Source: Microbacteriaceae bacterium PS02344 (lineage in GTDB: Bacteria; Actinomycetota; Actinomycetes; Actinomycetales; Microbacteriaceae). Taken from it: a DNA stretch of 63,205 nucleotides. The translations under genes and the position numbers were made by a program. Below are positions 38,185-50,056 of this stretch, in pieces (the stretch's first letter is position 1; each line of letters begins with the position of its first letter). Location: positions 1-63,205 of the forward strand of contig JASCNZ010000011.1 of assembly GCA_029959905.1 (NCBI GenBank), written 5' to 3'. Below the pieces are notes generated by a model, which searched no databases, was not told the DNA's origin, and was given only the letters and a program-made list of their open reading frames with translations.

Positions 38185-39093
38185 TCAGCGCGCGGAGCTC
38201 GAAGACAATTCTACGACCTCATCGGCCGCGGCGGCGACGTCCTCGTTCACGATGAGGTGATCGAACTCGTTCTGCGCCGCCAGCTCGACCTTCGCGGTGC
38301 GCAGTCGTCGAGCCCGCTCCTCGGCGTCCTCGGTGCCGCGGCCGACCAGCCGGTGCACGAGTTCGTCCCAGCTCGGGGGCAGCAGGAAGATGAGCGTCGC
38401 CGAGGGCTCGGCCTGCCTGACCTGGCGTGCGCCCTGCAGGTCGATCTCGAGCAGCACGGTCTTCCCCGCGGCCAGTGCAGCGTCGATGGGGGCTCGAGGC
38501 GTGCCGTAACGGGAGCGGTTGTGCACCACCGCGTACTCGAGCAGCTCGCCCTCGTCGATCAGTCGATCGAACTCGGCGTCATCGACGAAGTAGTAGTGCA
38601 CGCCGTCGACCTCGCCCGGGCGCGGCGGTCGGGTGGTGGCCGAGACCGAGAGGTGGATCTCGGGGTGGTTCTCGCGGATGTGCGCCGCGACGGTGCCCTT
38701 GCCCACCGCAGTCGGCCCTGCGAGCACGAGCAGGCGGCTGCGGGCACCGCGCGGCTCCGCCGGCGGGAAGCGCCCGTCGAGCCATTCGCGCAGCGCGGCG
38801 CGCTGCCGCACGCCCAGTCCGCCGAGGCGCTTGACCGGCGAGATGCGCAGATCGTCGAGCACGCGGTCGCGTTTGCCGGCGCCGATCGCCGGGAGCGCGA
38901 GGAGGAAGTCGGTGACGCGCATGGAGCCTGCGACCGAGTCGGGGTCGTCCGTGGCACGGGCGAGCACCGTCTGCGGCGCGATCACCCGGGTCGTGAGGTC
39001 GCGCTTGAGTGCGGCCCGCGCTCGTCGTCTCTCGACGGCTCGTCGGGCGGCGGCGGCGCGGTCGACCTCGGGGACGACGCGGGCGTCAGTCAT
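38185..39093 (-). CDS. gmk: mIHF-guanylate kinase fusion
   Basis: A 302-residue two-domain protein. Residues about 10-110 match the actinobacterial integration host factor mIHF: basic helices [37 protein letters not shown], and [23 protein letters not shown], the DNA-binding helix-turn-helix region. Residues about 119-300 are guanylate kinase (GMP to GDP): P-loop GPTAVGKGT (126-134), [29 protein letters not shown] and [11 protein letters not shown]. In mycobacteria mihF and gmk are two adjacent genes, and E. coli Gmk is 207 residues. The frame has no stop between domains and no internal start with a good ribosome binding site that I can see. The ATG at 39093 overlaps pyrF by 8 nt. Confidence 0.93.
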   Translation of the reverse strand: MTDARVVPEVDRAAAARRAVERRRARAALKRDLTTRVIAPQTVLARATDDPDSVAGSMRVTDFLLALPAIGAGKRDRVLDDLRISPVKRLGGLGVRQRAALREWLDGRFPPAEPRGARSRLLVLAGPTAVGKGTVAAHIRENHPEIHLSVSATTRPPRPGEVDGVHYYFVDDAEFDRLIDEGELLEYAVVHNRSRYGTPRAPIDAALAAGKTVLLEIDLQGARQVRQAEPSATLIFLLPPSWDELVHRLVGRGTEDAEERARRLRTAKVELAAQNEFDHLIVNEDVAAAADEVVELSSSSAR

Positions 39094-39927
39094 GGAGTGC
39101 CTCCCGGTACTCTGCCGCGCGAGCGGCGGTGGCGTCTGCCAGCCCGTCGGGGCCGGCGGAGAGGATGCTCCGACTCTCGCTCGCGATCACGCACGGCGCC
39201 ATCGCTCCGAAGCGGGCGACGAGGTCGCGCGGCTCGGCGCCCTGCGCCCCGAACCCCGGGGCGAGGATCGGCGCAGACGGCGCGAAGGCCGCGAGACCGG
39301 CATCCGTCCAGTCCACGGTCGCACCGATGACGAAGCCCGCGCTCCCCCAGGCGTCGCCCTGCACCTCGGCCGCATTGCGGGCCGAGACCTCGGCGACGAC
39401 CTGGGCCGACACGGAGCCGCCCGTCGATCCGACGGCTCCCTGCAGCGCGCGCCCCTCGGGGTTGCTCGTCGCGGCGAGCACGAACAGCCCCTTGCCGTGG
39501 GCGCGGGCCAGGCCGAGCGCGCCGTCGAGCGCACCGACGCCGAGGTACGGGTTGACCGTCAGCGCATCCGCCTCCAGCGACGAGCCCGGCGAGAGCCAGG
39601 CGGCGGCGTAGGCATCCATCGTGCTGCCGATGTCGCCGCGCTTGGCGTCGGCGATGACCAGCAGTCCGGCGTTCCGCGCCGCCGACAGCACGTCCTCCAG
39701 CGCGGCGAAGCCCGCGGCCCCGAAACGCTCGAAGAACGACACCTGCGGCTTGACGATCGCGACGTGCGGAGCGACGGCGTCCACCGTCCTCAGCCCGAAC
39801 TCCCGCACTCCGGCGGCGTCGTCCGACAGCCCCCAAGAGGCGAGCAACGACCCGTGCGGGTCGATCCCGACGCAGAGCGGTCCGCGCGCGTCGATGCCCG
39901 CGCGGACCCGCTCACCGAAGCCTGCGC

Positions 39928-39931
<4 letters not shown>
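39086..39931 (-). CDS. pyrF: Orotidine 5'-phosphate decarboxylase (type 2)
   Basis: A 281-residue enzyme forming UMP from [29 protein letters not shown] and the catalytic [16 protein letters not shown] (D-x-K-x-x-D) mark the type 2 family of actinobacteria, longer than E. coli Pyr[11 protein letters not shown] and [11 protein letters not shown] complete the phosphate site. The GTG at 39931 overlaps the carB stop by 4 nt. It is the last pyrimidine gene; pyrD and pyrE are elsewhere. Confidence 0.95.
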
Positions 39932-43214
<3,283 letters not shown>

Positions 43215-43215
<1 letters not shown>

Positions 43216-44360
43216 TACTGTGCGTCCTTCTTGCTCGCGATGACCAGGTCGCGGAACCGGTCGAAGAGGTAGTTGGCGTCGTGCGGGCCGGCGGCCGCCT
43301 CCGGGTGGTACTGCACCGAGAAGGCCGGGATGTCGAGGGCGCGGAGGCCTTCGACGACGTTGTCGTTCAGCCCCACGTGGCTGACCTCGACCTTGCCGTA
43401 GCCGTGCGGGCTGTCGAAAGCACCCTCGAGCGGCGCGTCGACCGCGAACCCGTGGTTGTGCGCGGTGATCTCGACGCGTCCCGTCGACTTGTCGAGGACG
43501 GGCTGATTGATACCTCGGTGACCGAACGGCAGCTTGTAGGTGCCGAGCCCGAGCGCGCGCCCGAGCAGCTGGTTGCCGAAGCAGATGCCGAAGAACGGCA
43601 GACCGTCGTCGAGGACCGCGCGCAGCAGCTCGACGTGGTCACCGGAGGCGGCGGGGTCGCCGGGGCCGTTGGAGTAGAAGACGGCCACCGGATCGATGGC
43701 CCGGATGTCGTCGATCGTCGACGACTGGGGCATGACGTGCACGTCGAACCCGCGGGCGGCGAGGTTGTCGATGGTGGCCTGCTTGACGCCCAGGTCGAGC
43801 ACGGCGAGGTTGCCCACCCGCTCGCCCATCGCCGTCGTGATGGTCACCGCATCGACCGAGACCTCGGCCGAGAGGTTCTGGCCGGTCATCTCGGGCGCCT
43901 GGCGCACGATGCGCAACTGCTCGTCCTCGTCGAGGCCTGCGGCCTCGCCCGAGAAGATCCCCCCGCGCATCGAACCCGCCGAGCGGATGTGACGCGTGAC
44001 GGCGCGGGTGTCGATGCCGCTGATGCCGACGATGCCGTCCTCGACGAGCGCGTCGTCGAGCGACGTGTTCGCGCGCCAGTTCGAGACGACGCGCGAGGGG
44101 TCGCGCACGATGTATCCGGCCACCCAGATGCGGCGTGACTCGGGGTCCTCGTCGTTCATGCCGGTGTTGCCGATGTGCGGCGCGGTCTGCAGGACGATCT
44201 GTCCGGCGTACGACGGGTCGGTGATGGTCTCCTGGTAGCCGGACATGCCGGTCGAGAAGACGACCTCGCCCAGGGTCGTGCCGCGCGCACCGTAAGCGCG
44301 GCCGGCGTGTCGTGTGCCGTCTTCGAGGACGAGCACGGCGGGTTCGGGAAGAGCGGTCAT
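43215..44360 (-). CDS. carA: Carbamoyl-phosphate synthase small chain
   Basis: A 381-residue glutaminase subunit. The N-terminal domain has [21 protein letters not shown]. The GATase domain has the nucleophile Cys in [26 protein letters not shown], and catalytic His/Glu in [13 protein letters not shown]. It passes ammonia to CarB, whose gene overlaps it. Its ATG at 44360 overlaps the PH-like gene stop by 4 nt. Confidence 0.97.
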
Positions 44361-44869
44361 CGTGTTGCTCCTGTGTCGGGGGCGGCGGGGACGAGCTGCC
44401 GCAGGTGGGAGATGAGTTCGTGGGGGTCGCCTGCGGAGAGCCGCAGGTACGAGTCGACGACGGTGGTGTCGTCGGCCCGCCAGACGATGCGCACGAGGCC
44501 GCCCGGCTCGACCACGCGGTCGATCGTGACGGTCGCGCGGTCGATCGCGACGAGGCGTGAGGAGGCGAGGAACACCGTCGGCGTCCCGTCGAGGCAGAGT
44601 GCCAGGCCGCGGTCCGTGATCGCCAGCTCACCGCGTGCGCGGTAGGCCAGCGGCGAGATCGCGAGGCGCTCAAGCGGCTGGTCGTGCCGTGTCGTCGAGA
44701 CGTACAGCATTTCGTGGCGCGACACGACCTCGGCGTGCTCTGGCACCCCGAGCGGGGCGGAGAGTCCGGCGTCGCGTCGCTGACGTCGTCGCCAGGCGCG
44801 CAGCATCGCGAGCAGGATGAGCAGCGCGACGCCGATGGTGATGGCGATCGCGATGTCGCGTGCGCTCAT
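44357..44869 (-). CDS. PH-like domain membrane protein in the pyr operon
   Basis: A 170-residue protein with one N-terminal membrane helix (about 5-24, [18 protein letters not shown]), a basic stop ([10 protein letters not shown]), and a soluble domain of beta-rich character ([23 protein letters not shown] ... [19 protein letters not shown]). It resembles the bacterial PH-like protein that stands between pyrC and carA in many actinobacteria; its function is not known. The ATG at 44869 overlaps the pyrC stop and its own stop overlaps carA, so it is made with the pathway enzymes. No enzyme motif is seen. Confidence 0.82.
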   Translation of the reverse strand: MSARDIAIAITIGVALLILLAMLRAWRRRQRRDAGLSAPLGVPEHAEVVSRHEMLYVSTTRHDQPLERLAISPLAYRARGELAITDRGLALCLDGTPTVFLASSRLVAIDRATVTIDRVVEPGGLVRIVWRADDTTVVDSYLRLSAGDPHELISHLRQLVPAAPDTGATR

Positions 44870-46170
44870 GCGCCGATCCCCTCGACCAGGCTGCCGCCGT
44901 CGACCGTGAGACGGCCGCCGTGGATCGTGTATTCCACACGCCCGGGCAGGGCGCGGCCGAGGTAGGGCGAGTTCGTGCTGCGGCCGCGCAGGTCGTCGGC
45001 GGTGAACACACCGTCGACCGAGGCGTCGTACAGGGCGATATGAGCCGGCCGTCCGGCCTCGAGCGGCGTGCCATGACCAGACAGGCGGCCGATGCGGGCG
45101 GGCGCCGCGCTCATCACGCGTGCGACATCGGCCCAGTCGAGCATCCCCGTCTCGACCATCGACTGGTGCACGACGCGGAGAGCGCTCTCGAGCCCGACCA
45201 TCCCGTTGGCCGCCGCCTGCCACTCGCAGGCCTTCGCCTCGGCCGGGTGCGGCGCGTGGTCGGTCGCGACGATGTCGATCGTGCCGTCCGCGAGGCCCTC
45301 GCGCACCGCGCGCACGTCCTCCTCGCGTCGCAGCGGCGGGTTGACCTTGAAACGGGCGTCGTACCCGCGCACGAGCTCGTCGGTGAGGAGCAGGTGGTGC
45401 GGAGTGACCTCGGCGGTGACGTTGATGCCGCGCTTCTTGGCCCAACGGATGATGTCGACCGAGCCGGCGGTCGACAGGTGGCACACGTGCAGACGCGACC
45501 CGACGTGCTCGGCGAGCAGTACGTCGCGGGCGATGATCGACTCCTCGGCCACGGCCGGCCATCCGGTCAGACCGAGCTCCGCCGAGACGGCCCCCTCGTT
45601 CATCTGCGCGCCCTCGGTGAGGCGCGGATCCTGCGCGTGCTGTGCGATCACGCCGTCGAAGGACTTCACGTACTCCAACGCCCGACGCATGATCAGCGGA
45701 TCGAACACGCAGAAGCCGTCGTCGCTGAACACGCGCACCTGAGCTCGCGAGGTCGCCATCGCACCGAGCTCGGCGAGTCGCTCCCCCTTCTGCCCGACGG
45801 TCACGGCACCGATCGGCTGGACCGTGGCGTAGCCCGCGGCCTCGCCGAGGGCGAGCTCCTGCTCGACGACCCCCGCCGTATCGGCGACGGGCGAGGTGTT
45901 CGGCATCGCGAAGACCGCGGTGAAGCCGCCGGACGCCGCGGCCCGCGTACCCGAGAGGATCGTCTCGGATGCTTCGTACCCCGGCTCGCGCAGGTGGGTG
46001 TGCAGGTCGACGAGACCGGGCAGCGCGACGAGTCCGTCTGCGTCCACGACGCGCGCGCCGGCCCGGCTCAGGCCCGCACCGATCTCGGCGATCCGGCCGT
46101 CCTCGATGATGATGTCGGCGCTCTCGGCTCCGAGCAGCGTGGCGCCGGTGATGACGAGGGTCTCGCTCAC
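44866..46170 (-). CDS. pyrC: Dihydroorotase (class I)
   Basis: A 434-residue amidohydrolase closing carbamoyl-aspartate to dihydroorotate. [19 protein letters not shown] has the first metal pair and substrate Arg. [31 protein letters not shown] and [14 protein letters not shown] supply further metal ligands and the catalytic Asp. Length fits class I, which often pairs with aspartate carbamoyltransferase. The start is GTG at 46170, overlapping the pyrB stop by 4 nt. Confidence 0.96.
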   Translation of the reverse strand: MSETLVITGATLLGAESADIIIEDGRIAEIGAGLSRAGARVVDADGLVALPGLVDLHTHLREPGYEASETILSGTRAAASGGFTAVFAMPNTSPVADTAGVVEQELALGEAAGYATVQPIGAVTVGQKGERLAELGAMATSRAQVRVFSDDGFCVFDPLIMRRALEYVKSFDGVIAQHAQDPRLTEGAQMNEGAVSAELGLTGWPAVAEESIIARDVLLAEHVGSRLHVCHLSTAGSVDIIRWAKKRGINVTAEVTPHHLLLTDELVRGYDARFKVNPPLRREEDVRAVREGLADGTIDIVATDHAPHPAEAKACEWQAAANGMVGLESALRVVHQSMVETGMLDWADVARVMSAAPARIGRLSGHGTPLEAGRPAHIALYDASVDGVFTADDLRGRSTNSPYLGRALPGRVEYTIHGGRLTVDGGSLVEGIGA

Positions 46171-47132
46171 AGGTCTCCCCCTCGTTCGTCGTCTCGTTCT
46201 CCTGCCAGCAGCAGGTACAGCACAGCCATGCGCACGGACACCCCGTTCGCCACCTGCTCCAGCACTGTGGAGCGGGGCGAGTCCGCCGCTTCGGAGGAGA
46301 TCTCCAGTCCGCGGTTCATGGGCCCGGGGTGCAACACAATGCTACCGGTCGGCAGCGTCGCCGTGCGCCGTGCGTCGAGCCCCCACCGCCGGGAATACTC
46401 CCGTTCGGTGGGGAAATACGCCGCGTTCATGCGCTCGAGCTGGATCCGGAGCATCATCACCGCGTCCGGCCCCGAGGCCAGCGCCTCGTCGAGGTCGTAC
46501 ACGACGCGCACGGGCCACTGCGAGACGTTCTGCGGCACCAGGGTCGGCGGAGCCACCAGCGTGACCTCGGCGCCGAGCAGGGTCAGCAGCCAGACGTTCG
46601 AACGCGCCACGCGCGAGTGCAGCACGTCGCCGACGATGACGACCCGGAAGCCGGCGAGATCGCTGCCCCGACTCTCGGCGCCGCGCAGGCGCTTGCGGAT
46701 CGTGAAGGCGTCGAGGAGCGCCTGGGTCGGATGCTCGTGCGTGCCGTCGCCGGCGTTCACGACACCGGCAGAGATCCAGCCGCTCGTCGCGAGGGTCTGC
46801 GGCGCACCGGAGCCCGGGTGGCGGATGACCACCGCATCCGCGCCGATCGCCTCGAGAGTCTGCGCGGTGTCCTTCAGGCTCTCGCCCTTCGACACGCTCG
46901 AGCCCTTCGCGGCGAAGTTGATGACATCGGCGGAGAGGCGCTTCGCCGCCGCCTCGAAGGAGATACGCGTGCGGGTCGAGTCCTCGAAGAACAGGTTGAC
47001 GACGGTCTTGCCGCGCAGCGTCGGCAGCTTCTTGACTTCACGCGACTGCGTGTCGGACATGTCCTCGGCCACGTCGAGAATGCGCAGGGCCGTGGCGCGA
47101 TCGAGGGTGCGGGTGTCGAGGAGGTGTCTCAT
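46167..47132 (-). CDS. pyrB: Aspartate carbamoyltransferase catalytic chain
   Basis: A 321-residue ATCase joining carbamoyl phosphate and aspartate. [21 protein letters not shown] binds carbamoyl phosphate; [31 protein letters not shown] and [12 protein letters not shown] complete the active site. No regulatory chain (pyrI) is present, so control probably comes from PyrR. It overlaps pyrR and pyrC by 4 nt each. Confidence 0.97.
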   Translation of the reverse strand: MRHLLDTRTLDRATALRILDVAEDMSDTQSREVKKLPTLRGKTVVNLFFEDSTRTRISFEAAAKRLSADVINFAAKGSSVSKGESLKDTAQTLEAIGADAVVIRHPGSGAPQTLATSGWISAGVVNAGDGTHEHPTQALLDAFTIRKRLRGAESRGSDLAGFRVVIVGDVLHSRVARSNVWLLTLLGAEVTLVAPPTLVPQNVSQWPVRVVYDLDEALASGPDAVMMLRIQLERMNAAYFPTEREYSRRWGLDARRTATLPTGSIVLHPGPMNRGLEISSEAADSPRSTVLEQVANGVSVRMAVLYLLLAGERDDERGGDL

Positions 47133-47659
47133 GCGCCGATCGTCACCTCCTCGACGCCATCGTGCTCGACGAGGCGCACGTTGACGCGTTCGGAACGGGC
47201 CGAGGGGATGTTCTTGCCGACGAAGTCGGGACGGATCGGCAGCTCGCGGTGGCCGCGGTCGACCAGGATCGCGAGGCGAACGACGGCGGGCCGCCCGATG
47301 GACTGGAGCGCGTCGAGAGCGGCGCGGATGCTGCGTCCGGAGAACAGCACGTCGTCGACGAGCACGACCGTCCGACCGTCGATCCCTCCGACCGGGATCT
47401 CGGTCGGTCGGGGCGAGCGCGTCGGCTGCTGGGCGAGATCGTCTCGGAACAGCGTGACGTCGAGAGACCCGACGGGCACCGGATGCCCGGAGATCTCGCC
47501 GATCAGCGCGCCGAGGCGGCGGGCGAGCGCCACGCCCCGGGTCGGGATGCCGAGGAGGACGAGGTCGTCGGCGCCGCGATTGGACTCGAGGACCTCATGG
47601 GCGATGCGGGTCAATGCCCGCGAGATGTCGGCTTCGTGCAGGATGGTGCGTGCACTCAT
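47129..47659 (-). CDS. pyrR: PyrR regulator / uracil phosphoribosyltransferase
   Basis: A 176-residue PyrR. The PRPP loop is [21 protein letters not shown], and [17 protein letters not shown] and [18 protein letters not shown] are typical. PyrR binds pyr mRNA when UMP is high. In mycobacteria it blocks translation instead of causing attenuation. The ATG at 47659 has AAGGGAG 6 nt upstream; a frame start at 47683 would sit inside the regulatory RNA. It heads pyrR-B-C-(PH)-carA-carB-pyrF. Confidence 0.95.
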   Translation of the reverse strand: MSARTILHEADISRALTRIAHEVLESNRGADDLVLLGIPTRGVALARRLGALIGEISGHPVPVGSLDVTLFRDDLAQQPTRSPRPTEIPVGGIDGRTVVLVDDVLFSGRSIRAALDALQSIGRPAVVRLAILVDRGHRELPIRPDFVGKNIPSARSERVNVRLVEHDGVEEVTIGA

Positions 47660-47664
47660 CAGCC

Positions 47665-47690
47665 GCTCCCTTCTCCGCCTCACAGGACGG
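47665..47690 (-). promoter_or_regulatory. Candidate PyrR-binding leader overlapping the pyrR ribosome binding site
   Basis: Read on the minus strand, the leader just before pyrR holds TCCTGTGAGGCGG (47675-47687), which fits the known PyrR-binding loop pattern UCCnGnGAGGCU in most places. It is followed directly by the AAGGGAG ribosome binding site (47666-47672). No terminator hairpin is seen. This fits translational repression by PyrR as described in mycobacteria. The match is by eye. Confidence 0.65.
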
Positions 47691-47712
47691 TGTTAAAGGT
47701 TGCTTGCAGTTC

Positions 47713-47718
47713 AGTCTA
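47713..47718 (-). promoter_or_regulatory. Possible -10 box of the pyr operon
   Basis: TAGACT on the minus strand, about 54 nt before the pyrR start, fits the actinobacterial TAnnnT pattern and would give a short leader starting near 47706, just long enough to hold the PyrR site. No good -35 box is visible. Confidence 0.35.
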
Positions 47719-47726
47719 ACCCGCGA

Positions 47727-48311
47727 TCACCGCCAGCCGAGGACCTCACGCACCATCTCCTGCGAGGCGGGGGCGCCGTCGTTCGGGATGCTGCGCATGG
47801 TCTCGTGCGACAGCATCGCCGCCTCCGCTCCGGCCGCGGCGGTGATGCGCTCGATCGCGGCGGAGACCCGCGGCGCGGCGGCCGACGCGTACGCGGGGTC
47901 TCCACGCCTCGACGAGTGCGGGAACACCACGAGTTCGGCGACGCCGCGCGATACGGTGCGCGCCGAAACCACGACGAGTGTCGGGGGGATGCTCGGCTGC
48001 AGGAAGCGCGGCAGCGGGAACGGCAGATCGTCGGTCACCAGGCCCTGCCACCAGCCGCGGCGGGAGCGCTCTTCGTTGCCGATCTCCAGCGAGACCGCCG
48101 TCCACTCCGAGCCGCGCTCGACGAGACTCGCGGCGTAACCGTCGTCACGCACGTCGAACCCCTCGGCGACGAGGAAATCCGTCGCGATGCGCACCAGCCG
48201 ATCCGGGGTCGAGGCCACCACCCAGCGCGCGCCGCGCAGGAAATTCACGCCCCTAAGGCGCGAGGTGCGGGCATCCCTGCCCCTCCCCTGCGGATGTTCC
48301 GGAACCGTCAC
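47727..48311 (-). CDS. Hypothetical protein
   Basis: A 194-residue cytoplasmic protein without signal peptide or membrane helix. Visible are WVVASTPDRLVRIATDFL near the start, an aromatic patch RRGWWQGLVTDDLPFPLPRFLQP, and a C-terminal mixed alpha/beta region with TLVVVSARTVSRGVAELVVFPH. I do not recognise a family. The GTG at 48311 lies 4 nt past the Rieske gene and suggests coupling; a GTG at 48251 (starting NFLRGARWVV) is an alternative that drops a basic, low-complexity stretch. It is the last of three genes inserted between nusB and pyrR. Confidence 0.7.
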   Translation of the reverse strand: MTVPEHPQGRGRDARTSRLRGVNFLRGARWVVASTPDRLVRIATDFLVAEGFDVRDDGYAASLVERGSEWTAVSLEIGNEERSRRGWWQGLVTDDLPFPLPRFLQPSIPPTLVVVSARTVSRGVAELVVFPHSSRRGDPAYASAAAPRVSAAIERITAAAGAEAAMLSHETMRSIPNDGAPASQEMVREVLGWR

Positions 48312-48315
48312 CCGG

Positions 48316-49893
48316 TCAGCTCGCCTCGGCGAACACGTCGTCGGTGACCTCGTCGATCTTGGACGATCGGATCGGGTGCCCGCTCGTCGACAGGCAGCGG
48401 CCGGTCTTCAGGTCCCACTTCCAGTCGTGCATGCTGCACGTGAGGATGCCGTCGGCGTCGACCGAACCGGTGCGGGTGAGGTCGGCGCGCAGGTGCGGGC
48501 ACCGGCGCTGCACCGTCCAGCCGCCGATCTCCGCGTCCTCGGTCTGGTCGGTCTGTTCCTGGTACCAGTTCTCGACGTACTCGATTCGGTCGACCGACAG
48601 GCACTTGAGGAACGTGGTGAGGAACTCGTTGAACTTGCCGCTGCGGCCGACCTGGAACTGCATCGACAGGAAGATCGAGTTCGACCAGTCGATCTCGTGG
48701 TCACGGATGTTCGTCGACACGAGGTCGGCCGGGATCGTGTACCAGTAGACGCATTCCTCGCCGGCGTACTCGCGCACCTTGGCCCGCGGGAAGTCGACCA
48801 CCATGTCCAGATCACCGATGCGGAAGCGCACGTTGCCGCCCACTCCGAGACGGATGGTCCGCGACTTCTTCAGCAGCGGCTCCCACCACTCCTTGAGCGC
48901 GGCGAGGATCTGATCGGCGGGCAGCACCTCCGCGCGCGAGGCCTCCTCGTCGCGGATCTCCTGCTGACGGCTGGCCCGCTGCTCCTCGAGGTAGTCCCAC
49001 TTCTCGTCGAAGATGTGGGCGATCTCGGCATCCGAGTAGAGGGTCTGCGCGGTGGTGACCTCGCCGCCCTCGACCGTGACCACGGTGCCCGGGATGAAGA
49101 GCTGCCCGTCGTACTGCGGGGCGAGCTCCTTCATGTGGGCGAGGAACTGCTTCTGATCGGTGAAGATCGACTCGCCGTTGCGCCCGGTGCCGTTGAAGTC
49201 GAAGAGGTCGTCGCGCAGGAACATCGGCGGTCCGGCCATCGGGAAGACATGCGGGGCGTCGACCTTCTCGATGTAGTACATCGCGCGCTTGTTCTGCGCC
49301 TCGCGCTTGAGCTGCGCGAAGTTCTGCTTGGCGTCCATCGGGAGGTCGTAGACCATCGGCCACCAGATCGCGCCGGACACCTGGGTGAAGTAGGCGTCGG
49401 GCTTGCCGAAGTGCAGGAGCTTCTCCAGGTCGAGGGGGTGCGAATCGTTCTGGTTCAGCACAGAGCCCGTGCCGTCGTCGACGCTGAGCGAGGAGTCGCC
49501 GATCGGCCCGTCGCTGGGGGCGCGCAGGGGCGTGATCATGATCTTGAGGTCGCCGCGTTCGATGACCTCGCCCGCGGGGGCATACGTGATGTTGGTGTAG
49601 CCGAGAGCGCGGATGTCCTGTTCGAGGTCGTCGATCGGATACTCCGGAAGGAGCACCTCGATGTCCTTGCGGATGTACTTCTCGAGCAGCGCGGGGTCGA
49701 AGTGGTCGCGGTGACGATGCGAGATGTAGAGGAAGTCGGCCTCTCGGCCGAAGCGCTCCCAGTCCAGCGCACGGTTGTCGGGGAACGGGAACCACGAGCC
49801 GAAGAACGACGGCCCGAGGACGGGGTCGCAGATGATGTTCCCGCCGAGCGTCTCGATGAACATCCCGGCGTGGCCGAGTCCCGTGATCCGCAT
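48316..49893 (-). CDS. MBL-fold / Rieske protein (CMP-Neu5Ac hydroxylase-like)
   Basis: A 525-residue protein. The N-terminal half is a metallo-beta-lactamase (UlaG-like) domain with H59-R-H61-R-D63-H64 as metal ligands. The C-terminal end is a Rieske domain with ligands C465-P-H467 and C486-S-M-H489, the pattern that holds a [2Fe-2S] cluster. This pairing resembles CMP-N-acetylneuraminate hydroxylase (CMAH) and its bacterial relatives, though CMAH has the Rieske part in front. No sialic acid genes are near, so the substrate is unknown. AGGAGGAG lies 6-8 nt before the ATG at 49893. A TAGAAT -10 candidate is at 49956-49961. It would need an electron donor, not seen here. Confidence 0.85.
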   Translation of the reverse strand: MRITGLGHAGMFIETLGGNIICDPVLGPSFFGSWFPFPDNRALDWERFGREADFLYISHRHRDHFDPALLEKYIRKDIEVLLPEYPIDDLEQDIRALGYTNITYAPAGEVIERGDLKIMITPLRAPSDGPIGDSSLSVDDGTGSVLNQNDSHPLDLEKLLHFGKPDAYFTQVSGAIWWPMVYDLPMDAKQNFAQLKREAQNKRAMYYIEKVDAPHVFPMAGPPMFLRDDLFDFNGTGRNGESIFTDQKQFLAHMKELAPQYDGQLFIPGTVVTVEGGEVTTAQTLYSDAEIAHIFDEKWDYLEEQRASRQQEIRDEEASRAEVLPADQILAALKEWWEPLLKKSRTIRLGVGGNVRFRIGDLDMVVDFPRAKVREYAGEECVYWYTIPADLVSTNIRDHEIDWSNSIFLSMQFQVGRSGKFNEFLTTFLKCLSVDRIEYVENWYQEQTDQTEDAEIGGWTVQRRCPHLRADLTRTGSVDADGILTCSMHDWKWDLKTGRCLSTSGHPIRSSKIDEVTDDVFAEAS

Positions 49894-49955
49894 TCCGTCT
49901 CCTCCTGGTGCATCGTCCCGGCGACCGTTCGCGGACGCCCGTCTGGACCGCACCG

Positions 49956-49961
49956 ATTCTA
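49956..49961 (-). promoter_or_regulatory. Possible -10 box of the MBL/Rieske gene
   Basis: TAGAAT on the minus strand fits TAnnnT well and lies 62 nt before the start codon in the 163-nt gap after the SNF2 gene. The -35 region is weak (GCCGAC at a 17-nt spacing). It would give the MBL/Rieske gene its own transcript. Confidence 0.35.
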
Positions 49962-50056
49962 CCCGGGGCATGCTGACCGTCGGCGGAGACCGGCCGTGCA
50001 TATCCGCGTCGCGCCGACGCTGCAGAGGCCCGCAGCAGGCCGGCCGCGCCGGTGGA

